Positions 1 to 6,905 of a stretch of DNA of 64,000 bases are shown piece after piece (the stretch's first letter is position 1; each line of letters opens with the position of its first letter). This DNA comes from Dokdonella sp. (GTDB lineage: Bacteria; Pseudomonadota; Gammaproteobacteria; Xanthomonadales; Rhodanobacteraceae): the NCBI GenBank assembly GCA_019634795.1, contig JAHCAR010000012.1:1-64000 (forward strand), in the 5' to 3' direction. A program made the position numbers and the translations under genes. The notes under the pieces were generated by a model that did not search any database, had not been told where the DNA came from, and saw only the letters and a program-made list of their open reading frames with translations.

Positions 1-2
1 AC

Positions 3-1739
3 GCTTCCGGCGTACGCAGCTGGCAAGCGACCCTGCCGGTCGAGAACGGCCGCTTGCGCTTTGCCGTCTTCGAGCCGGCCGATGCCAACTGGCAGGTCGA
101 CCTGCTGGATGCGTCGGGACGCAGTGTGTCCGCAGCCTCGCGTGCATCACGCGTGATCGACACCGACTTCGGCATCGAGCAGGCGCGCGTGCCGGCCATG
201 CGCTACGACTTCGACAGGATGGACGGCAACAGCTGGACGCTCCGGCTGAATGGCGCGGCCGGAACCCGCGATGGCTTCGTCCTCGTCGAGGGCGACCAGG
301 CCACCGAATTGGCCTCTTACCAGACCCATACCCGGCAGCTGGCCGGCCAGCGCCTCGGCCTGACCGCGTTGCTGACGACCTCGAACAACGAGCGCGTCAG
401 CGTCGGCAACACGGCCGGTCGGATCACCCAGGCCACGATCAGGGTCACGAACCCGGATCACGTCAGCGCCACCTATGCGATGTACGACGATGGCCGACAC
501 GATGACGGCACCGCCGGCGACGGCCTGTTCGCCGGCGACTTCCCGACGCAGGGTGCCGGTGACTACGTGGCCCAGGTCGAGGCACGCGGCACCACTGCGC
601 GAGGTCGGGCATTCGTGCGCACGGCCGAGCACCTGCTACCGGTGGTCGATGCCAGCCTCGAGCTCGGCGCAACGCGCGCGGCAGCCGTCGCCAGCGACGG
701 CGAACGCTTGAGTATCCGCGTGCCGGTCACCTCGCGCGCACCCGCGCAACACTACCGGGCCATCGGCGAAGTCTGGGGAACGGACGCGCGCGGCAAGTCG
801 ATACCGGTCGCCTGGCTCGGCGGCATGGTCAGCCCGGCCAACGGCACGCTGGCGCTGGGCTTCGACGAGCGCTGGATCGCGCTGGCGGCGGCAAAAGCGC
901 CCTACGAGCTGCGCAATCTGCGTATCGAAGATCCCGACCACTTCATCACGGTTGCCTCGGCCTCGCGCATGGCGCTCGACCTACCGGCCCTGCGCACCAC
1001 CGCAAAGCCCAGCGACATCGTTGTCGATGAACGCATGACCATGGGCCCACGCCCGGCCAACCTCAACGGCACGAACGGTGTCGGCCAGCGCCTGCTGCTC
1101 GTCCACGGCTACTGTTCCGGCGGAGTCTGGCCCGCCTCGCAGTTCTCGAGCGCATCGACCTTCCTCGACGCCAACCAGAACCGCAGCCATGACCAGTTCG
1201 CGCAACTGATCCGCAACTTCGGAGCGACCTGGAACTCGTTCGGCACGGTATCGCACAGCCAGGGCGGCGCGGCCTCGCTGCACCTGTACACCTACTACTG
1301 GAGCGGCCTCGACAACGCCACCGGCAACCGCCTCATGCAATCGGTCGGCACGCCGTACAAGGGCACCAACCTGTCCGGCATCCTCGCAACGATCGGAAGC
1401 TGGTTCGGCGTTGCCTGCGGTTCCAACAGCGACATGACCTACAGCGGCGCCTCGGCCTGGCTGGCCGGCATTCCGAGCTGGGCGCGGGCCAAGGTCAACT
1501 ACTACACGACCTCGTTCAAGCTCACCCACTGGTGGGTCAACGACTACTGCAACTTCGCCAGCGACCTCGTCCTCAGCGACCCCGAGGACGGCACCACCGA
1601 GCAGGTCAATGGCCAGCTCTCGGGCGGCGTCAATCGTGGCCATGTCACCGGCCAGTGCCATACCAGTGGCATGCGCGATCCGGCCCAGTACCTCGATTCG
1701 AGCCGCAACGCGACGATGAACAGCAACGCGGCACGCTGA
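3..1739 (+). CDS. secreted lipase-like alpha/beta hydrolase, 5' end outside window
   Basis: The reading frame is open to the window edge, so the true start lies upstream; a TTG at 54 is only an internal candidate. The N-terminal half is beta-rich, and the stretch around nt 480-640 (MYDDGRHDDGTAGDGLFAGDF) resembles 'choice-of-anchor X' domains of secreted proteins. The C-terminal half begins with an LLLVHGY strand and oxyanion-type motif (about nt 1090) and contains a nucleophile elbow SHSQGG (serine codon at 1257), typical of lipases and esterases. A late histidine (GHVTGQCHTSG, about nt 1640) may complete the catalytic triad. The substrate cannot be read from the sequence. It carries neither the IFADGFE tail nor an IPTL-CTERM tail. 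Confidence is high for an alpha/beta hydrolase and moderate for lipase. Confidence 0.8.
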   Translation, partial: ASGVRSWQATLPVENGRLRFAVFEPADANWQVDLLDASGRSVSAASRASRVIDTDFGIEQARVPAMRYDFDRMDGNSWTLRLNGAAGTRDGFVLVEGDQATELASYQTHTRQLAGQRLGLTALLTTSNNERVSVGNTAGRITQATIRVTNPDHVSATYAMYDDGRHDDGTAGDGLFAGDFPTQGAGDYVAQVEARGTTARGRAFVRTAEHLLPVVDASLELGATRAAAVASDGERLSIRVPVTSRAPAQHYRAIGEVWGTDARGKSIPVAWLGGMVSPANGTLALGFDERWIALAAAKAPYELRNLRIEDPDHFITVASASRMALDLPALRTTAKPSDIVVDERMTMGPRPANLNGTNGVGQRLLLVHGYCSGGVWPASQFSSASTFLDANQNRSHDQFAQLIRNFGATWNSFGTVSHSQGGAASLHLYTYYWSGLDNATGNRLMQSVGTPYKGTNLSGILATIGSWFGVACGSNSDMTYSGASAWLAGIPSWARAKVNYYTTSFKLTHWWVNDYCNFASDLVLSDPEDGTTEQVNGQLSGGVNRGHVTGQCHTSGMRDPAQYLDSSRNATMNSNAAR

Positions 1740-1749
1740 GCGAGCCAGC

Positions 1750-1777
1750 CCGGGGCGCGGCATGGACCGTGCCCCGG
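1750..1777 (+). terminator. GC-rich hairpin after the hydrolase gene
   Basis: CCGGGGCGCGG and CCGTGCCCCGG form an 11-bp stem, including one G-U pair, around a 6-nt loop. It starts 10 nt after the stop codon. There is no T-run, so it may only stabilise the 3' end. Confidence 0.45.
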
Positions 1778-2002
1778 ATCAGCGCTGGCGGCTCGCGTCG
1801 CACGTCGGCGTAGCGGCGATCCGGCCACCTCGAGGCGCGGCACGCCAGCCCGTTGCGATGCCGGCATCCTCTGGACGCCCGTCAAGAACGCGCCGTCGAC
1901 TCGCGCTTCGGGCAAGTCTCGCGCTGATGCAGCAATGCACGCCCATTCGGTCGATAATCCGGCAGGGCCTGTCGCGCGGCGGCAGTAGCGGAGAATCGCT
2001 GC

Positions 2003-2989
2003 ATGAGCACACGCAGGATTCGCTGGGGCGTGATCGGTGCGGGCCGCATCGCCCGCCAGTTCGCGGCGGACATGGCGCACACCGACAATGCCGAGATTGT
2101 CGCGGTCGCTGCACGCGAGCGCTCCCGGGCGCGTGAGTTCGCGGCGCGCTGGTCGATTCCGTCAGCCTTTGCGGGCTATCAACCGCTGTACGAAGCTGCC
2201 GACGTCGATGCCGTCTACATCGCCACCCCGCATGCCCTGCATCTCGAACAGGCCACCGCCGCGCTGCGCGCCGGCAAGGCCGTGTTCTGCGAGAAGCCGA
2301 TCACCGTCTCTGCCGCGCAATGCCAGCAACTGATCGATGAAGCCGCGCTGCAGCAACGCTACCTGGCCGAGGCGATGTGGACCCTGTTCCTGCCCGCCAT
2401 CCGCAAGGCCCAGGCCTGGGTCGCCGAGGGCCGCATCGGCGCGCTCACCCAGCTCAGCGCCAACTTCGGCTACCCGATGCCTTACAAGCCGGTCGGCCGC
2501 GAATACGATCCAGCGCTGGGTGGCGGCGTCCTGCTCGACATGGGCATCTACCCGATCACGCTGGCCCTGCAGTTCTTTTCCGTGGACCCGGCAGCGATGC
2601 ACACGGCCGCGCACTTCGCCGAGAACGGCGTGGAGGACCAGGTCAGCATGCTCTGGGACTACGGCAACGCCAGCGCAAGCCTGAGCACCTCGTTCCGCAG
2701 CAAGCTACCCAACGTCGCCACGATCGTCGGCACCGACGGCTACATCCGGATCCCCGATTTCTGGCGCGCCCGCGAATGTTCGCTGTTCCGCCTCGACGAA
2801 CGCATCGACCACTACTACGACGGCCGCAAGGGCGGCGGCTTCGAATTCGAGATCCAGTCCGTCTCCGAAGACATCGCCGCCGGGCGCTTGTCATCGGCCG
2901 TGGTGCCGCTGGAGACGAGCTTGCGGGTGCAAGGGGTGATGGATCGGATTCGTGGCGAAGTTCGGCCGACGCAGCAACCGGCGCCGTAA
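2003..2989 (+). CDS. Gfo/Idh/MocA family NAD(P)-dependent oxidoreductase
   Basis: This is a 328-aa cytoplasmic dehydrogenase. The N-terminal Rossmann fold has GVIGAGRIA at residues 9-17. The family signature CEKP at about 97-100 carries the catalytic-site lysine. A C-terminal alpha/beta domain contains the GGGVLLDMGIYPI segment typical of the family. Members oxidise or reduce sugars, inositols or dihydrodiols; the closest-looking group is glucose-fructose or trans-dihydrodiol dehydrogenase-like, but the substrate is not determinable here. GGAGA at 1990-1994 is a good ribosome-binding site for the ATG at 2003. It appears to be a single gene, convergent with the next one. Confidence 0.9.
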   Translation: MSTRRIRWGVIGAGRIARQFAADMAHTDNAEIVAVAARERSRAREFAARWSIPSAFAGYQPLYEAADVDAVYIATPHALHLEQATAALRAGKAVFCEKPITVSAAQCQQLIDEAALQQRYLAEAMWTLFLPAIRKAQAWVAEGRIGALTQLSANFGYPMPYKPVGREYDPALGGGVLLDMGIYPITLALQFFSVDPAAMHTAAHFAENGVEDQVSMLWDYGNASASLSTSFRSKLPNVATIVGTDGYIRIPDFWRARECSLFRLDERIDHYYDGRKGGGFEFEIQSVSEDIAAGRLSSAVVPLETSLRVQGVMDRIRGEVRPTQQPAP

Positions 2990-3113
2990 AGCCACTCTGC
3001 GGTTGCCGGCACTGCAGCAATCTGCGCGCATGGCTCAAACGACATGCGCCTGCAGCGGCGGCCCTGGCGCCGGGCCTGGGCAATTCAAGGCGAATAGGTC
3101 GCGATCGTCGAGA

Positions 3114-3136
3114 CAGGGGCCCGCTTGGCGCCCCTG
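3114..3136 (-). terminator. possible hairpin between convergent genes
   Basis: CAGGGGC and GCCCCTG are inverted around 9 nt, between the convergent stops at 2989 and 3159. No T-run follows on either strand, so this is a weak call. Confidence 0.3.
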
Positions 3137-3158
3137 CTCCCGTGGTGGACCGGATGGG

Positions 3159-5900
3159 CTATTGGCGCTGACGGCTGAGCATTCGTGCGCTGGCCCAGGT
3201 GATCAGCAGTCCCATCAACAACAGTGCCCAATGCGACAAGGTCGGAAGTTCGGCCGTTGGCACTGCTGCAGGGTCGTTGGCATCGATGGTAACCGTCACA
3301 TTCGACTGCGCGCCCAGGATCATGCCGCCGCTCGGATTGCTGAGCGCGATACTGAACGATTCCGCTGGCTCTGGGAGGACATCGTCGATGATGGCGATCG
3401 TGATTGTCCTGTCGGTGGTGTCGCCATCGGCCCAACTCAAGGTGCCGGCGTTGGCCGTGTAGTCCTGGCCGGCTAGCGCCGAACCGTCCATCGTGGCGAA
3501 GTCGACGCTGACAGCGCCATCCGAACCTCCGGACCTTGTCACCGTGATGATCACGTTGCCGCTGTCTTCCTGAACGTTGTAGGCCGAAGCGGTGAATTGC
3601 GCCACTCCCGCAGTATCGTTGTCTACAATGGTCAGTGTCGATGCCGCTTGCGCGCCGAGAGTGGCGCCACCGGTGACGTTGCTCAAGGCCAGGTTGACGG
3701 TTTCGTCCGCCTCATCGATGGAGTCATCAATGATCTGGACCTGAAAGGTCTTGTCGGCCGCATCGCCATCGGACCAGTTCAATGTTCCGGATGTGGCGGT
3801 GTAATCGCTGCCGGCAATTGCGCTGCCATCGGAAGTGGCATAGTCGACGCTGACCGCGCCGTCATTGCCGGCTGTTCTCGTGGCGGTAATCGTGGCGCTG
3901 ACGCCGTCCTCGGCAATCGTATAGGTCGGTGCACTGAACTGGATGCTGCCCGCGGCATCGTCGTTGATGATCAAGCCAGCGCCAGTCCCATCGAGAATGG
4001 TCGCATTGACGGCATTGCTGAGATCAACGCTGAATCCTTCATCAGGCTCAACGACGGTGTCTCCCTGAACGGTCACGTCGATCGTCTTCGAGACTTCGCC
4101 CGGAGCAAACGTCAAAGTGCCCGACGTCGAAGTGAAGTCGGATCCACTGGTCGCCGAGCCGTCACTGGTCGCAAAATCCACGGACACAGCGAGCCCACTG
4201 GGCGCAGACAGACTGACCGTAAACGTGAAGGTTTGGGTTCCAGCATCGCCTTCAGCCAAGCTGACGTCATCGATCGAAAGCGTCGGCGTCGGGTCGTTGT
4301 CGACAATGGTGAGGATCGCGGTGCTTTGCGTCCCCAGGGCCGCTCCGCCGGTCGGGTTGCTGAGCGCGAGCCCCACATCCTCGTCAACTTCATCAAGCGA
4401 GTCGTCGACGATCGCAACCGAGAAGGACTTGTCGGTCGCATCGCCGTCAGCCCAGCTCAAGGTTCCGCTGCTGGTGGTGTAGTCGGTGCCAGCCGTCGCG
4501 GTGATGTCGGAACTGGCGTAATCGACACTGATGGCGCCCTGAGCTCCGCCGCTCCGCGTGGCGGTTATGGTGGCGCTTGGCCCGGACTCGCCGACAGAAT
4601 AGGTCGGCGCACTGAATTGGACGATTCCCGATGAGCTGTTGTCGATCCGCGCGGCGGAAAGATCGAAGTTGTTCGTCGTGTTGATGAAGACCTGGCCTGC
4701 GACAAGAATGCGGTTGCTGCTATCGAGTGCCACGCCATAGCCGGCATCCTGTTGTCCGGCAACCGCGGCCGTTGCTGCAAGATCGAGATTGAGGATGCCG
4801 CCCGTGGCGAAGAACGGATCCAGTGTGCCGCCGGATGTGAGGCGCACAACGCCGGTATTGCCTCCCGCTGTACCGACAGCAATGACATTGCCCGCCGCAT
4901 CGAGAGTGACATCATTGGCGACATCCGCGCCGGACGAGACCGTGACCTGAATGTAGCCCGTGGTATTGAACGTGGTGTCGAGTGTGCCATTGACGTTGAA
5001 ACGAAGGACCAGGAACTGCGCAGTGGCGCCTACACCGGTCGAGCCGGCCACGATGATGCGATCGCTCGAGTCTGTGGTAACAGCATAGGCCTGCTCCTTG
5101 CCGCCAAGGTCGAAGACTACTGCGCTGCCGCCATTGAATGCGGGGTCGACGCTGCCGTCGGAGAGATAGCGGGCGAGGACCAAATTCGCCGAATTGGTGG
5201 CGTTGGTATAGCCAGCGACGACGATTCGATTGCTGCTGTCGATGGCGATGCCTCGACCCACGCCGGCCGGGCCGGAGACGGTGCCTGTGCCGCCGAAACT
5301 TGCGTCGAGCGCACCGGCAGCCGTCGTGCGTGCAATCAGGAAGTTGCCATCGGCATTGCCGACGGTCACCAGTCGATCGCTGGCGTCGACGGCCAGATCA
5401 TAGGCGGTATCGATGGCACCTACATTGAACTCGAACTTGCCATCGCCATCGAAGCTTGGGTCGAGCGAGCCGTTCGGCAAAAAGCGGGCCAGGCCCACTT
5501 CGCTATTGGCAAATCGGCCATTGACATTGCCGGCAGCGATAATGCGGCCCAACGAATCGATGGCCACACCGTTGGCCACATTGCCGTTTCCCGTATTGTC
5601 GGTGAAGTTGGCTTCAGCCAGCCCATCGCCATCGAATGTCGCATCGGGAACGCCGGCACTGGTATAGCGCGTGACGACGAAGCGTCCGTTCGTCGCGCTG
5701 CCGGTGTATCCAGCCACTACGACGTTGCCTGCCGAATCAAGCGTGATTGCCTGCCCCCTGTCCGGGGAGTTCGCCAGATAGTTCGTAGTGACGACGCCAT
5801 CCCCGCTGAACGTAACGTCGAGGTCGCCAGCGGCGCCGTAGGAGTTCGATACGCCCAACAACGTCGCGCACGCTGTCGCGACCCGCAAACAAGTTCTCAT
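3159..5900 (-). CDS. secreted delta-60 repeat / Calx-beta protein with IPTL-CTERM tail
   Basis: This predicted cell-surface protein has 913 aa. I place the start at the ATG at 5898-5900 because GGAGAA lies about 5 nt upstream and a signal peptide follows at once (MRTCLRVATACATLLG, cleavage near residue 23). The frame is open further upstream, but that extension has no signal-like start. Residues about 24-425 hold delta-60-type repeats (LDxxFxGDG, then SxxRIxVAG), probably a beta-propeller. Residues about 427-877 are four Calx-beta domains of about 112 aa, each closing with a variant of TIVDND. The last 30 residues (PTLSHW, hydrophobic helix, ARMLSRQRQ) match the IPTL-CTERM sorting architecture: motif, membrane segment, basic tail. 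No catalytic domain is visible. A role in adhesion or matrix is inferred. Confidence 0.9.
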   Translation of the reverse strand: MRTCLRVATACATLLGVSNSYGAAGDLDVTFSGDGVVTTNYLANSPDRGQAITLDSAGNVVVAGYTGSATNGRFVVTRYTSAGVPDATFDGDGLAEANFTDNTGNGNVANGVAIDSLGRIIAAGNVNGRFANSEVGLARFLPNGSLDPSFDGDGKFEFNVGAIDTAYDLAVDASDRLVTVGNADGNFLIARTTAAGALDASFGGTGTVSGPAGVGRGIAIDSSNRIVVAGYTNATNSANLVLARYLSDGSVDPAFNGGSAVVFDLGGKEQAYAVTTDSSDRIIVAGSTGVGATAQFLVLRFNVNGTLDTTFNTTGYIQVTVSSGADVANDVTLDAAGNVIAVGTAGGNTGVVRLTSGGTLDPFFATGGILNLDLAATAAVAGQQDAGYGVALDSSNRILVAGQVFINTTNNFDLSAARIDNSSSGIVQFSAPTYSVGESGPSATITATRSGGAQGAISVDYASSDITATAGTDYTTSSGTLSWADGDATDKSFSVAIVDDSLDEVDEDVGLALSNPTGGAALGTQSTAILTIVDNDPTPTLSIDDVSLAEGDAGTQTFTFTVSLSAPSGLAVSVDFATSDGSATSGSDFTSTSGTLTFAPGEVSKTIDVTVQGDTVVEPDEGFSVDLSNAVNATILDGTGAGLIINDDAAGSIQFSAPTYTIAEDGVSATITATRTAGNDGAVSVDYATSDGSAIAGSDYTATSGTLNWSDGDAADKTFQVQIIDDSIDEADETVNLALSNVTGGATLGAQAASTLTIVDNDTAGVAQFTASAYNVQEDSGNVIITVTRSGGSDGAVSVDFATMDGSALAGQDYTANAGTLSWADGDTTDRTITIAIIDDVLPEPAESFSIALSNPSGGMILGAQSNVTVTIDANDPAAVPTAELPTLSHWALLLMGLLITWASARMLSRQRQ

Positions 5901-5996
5901 CGTCTTCTCCAGAAATGCATGAAATTCAATATCAACGCGCACTGATGCAGCGCGCTTGAGAAGAGTTTCAAGACTCCCCCCGACTGAACGGACAGT

Positions 5997-6023
5997 ATGA
6001 TACATCTTTGGCCACATGTGGCC
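5997..6023 (-). promoter_or_regulatory. putative -10 box and 14-bp palindrome upstream of the delta-60 gene
   Basis: On the minus strand a TATCAT-like -10 (5997-6002) lies about 100 nt before the start codon. The perfect palindrome GGCCACATGTGGCC (6010-6023) covers the region where a -35 box would be. It could be a repressor site or a structural accident. The rest of 5901-6230 shows no gene. Confidence 0.35.
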
Positions 6024-6230
6024 GAGCTGCGAACCTGTCGCGGGAGCGAGGCGCCGAGTGCGCACTGCGGACGGAGTGGGAGCAGGATCCTGCCCCAATG
6101 GGGATTCAGAACAGCAAGCGCTTGTCAATGACTGAACGTCACTGAAGACTGCCATGCATTTTTCGCAGTTTGAATTTTCAGCGCCCGAATTGCCGTTGTG
6201 TCCTTGGCCACTTCCAATGAGCGCAGTATT

Positions 6231-6777
6231 GCTGCGTCGCAATATTCCCTTTCGTTCAATAGGCAATTCCCCACAAGCGTGAATACTGGTGCCGACGAAT
6301 CCGCAGTTTGAGCGGATCGATTCACGGTGGAGGGTGCTCCGATGAGGGCAGCGACACGCGCGTGCAATATCCACTCCAGGTCATCGGCATCGCGCGCGAT
6401 CGCGCTGTCGATGAGCGCCCTGGTATTCCTTATCTGCAGCGTGCAGGCCATGGCGTTGACCGAGGTGACCGGCTTCGGCAGCAATCCGGGCAACCTCAGG
6501 ATGTTCAGGTACGTGGCGGCGGGCATGCCGGGGAATGCGTCCCTGGTCGTCGCGATGCATGGCTGCACTCAGTCGGCCAGTTCCTACGATGACGAGACCG
6601 GCAGGTAAGGCCTGGCGGATCTGTGGAAGTTCGCTGTGGACCTGCAGCAGCAACAGAGCGGCAACAATTCATCGAGCTGCTTCAACTGGTTCGAGGCCGC
6701 CGGCATAGCGCGCGGCTCGGGCGAGGCGCTTTCGATCAAGCAGATGGTCGAGCGCATGATGTCCGACCATGCCAGCG
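6231..6777 (+). repeat. left copy of a 547-bp imperfect direct repeat
   Basis: This segment matches 21560-22107 collinearly. It includes about 110 bp of untranslated leader and the first 145 or so codons of a PHB-depolymerase-like gene. The leader shares a strongly conserved block (CAATAGGCAATTCCCC, then CAAGCGTGAATACT). Similarity stops abruptly at 6777, about 130 bp before the kinase gene. By eye the coding part is about 90% identical, and the signal-peptide region is more diverged. Confidence 0.85.
6342..6777 (+). pseudogene. truncated PHB-depolymerase-like esterase remnant
   Basis: The segment starts MRAATRACN at the same ATG context as the intact gene at 21672, with GGAGGG 7 nt upstream. 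It keeps the signal peptide and the HGCTQSASSYDDETG oxyanion region. A TGG-CAA pair in the intact gene is AGG-TAA here, giving an in-frame stop at 6606-6608. The same frame then continues with GLADLWKFA and the CFNWFEA region, so the reading frame itself is preserved. Homology ends at 6777, before the GLSAGG nucleophile would occur, so the catalytic serine, aspartate and histidine are all missing. No function is expected. Confidence 0.85.
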
Positions 6778-6905
6778 TCGTTTCCTGCGCGCATCGCCTG
6801 GACGTGGCGGGACCGATGCCGGGACAGAGCGTGACGCGACCGACCGCAACCGGCAGCGTCCTTGCTGGATCGAGCACACACAGATGATGGTTGTCGAATG
6901 CCAGA

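Noticed and set aside
5901-6374. N-terminal extension of the delta-60 protein to 1071 aa
   Set aside because: The extension has no signal peptide and precedes a clear ribosome-binding site and signal sequence at 5900.
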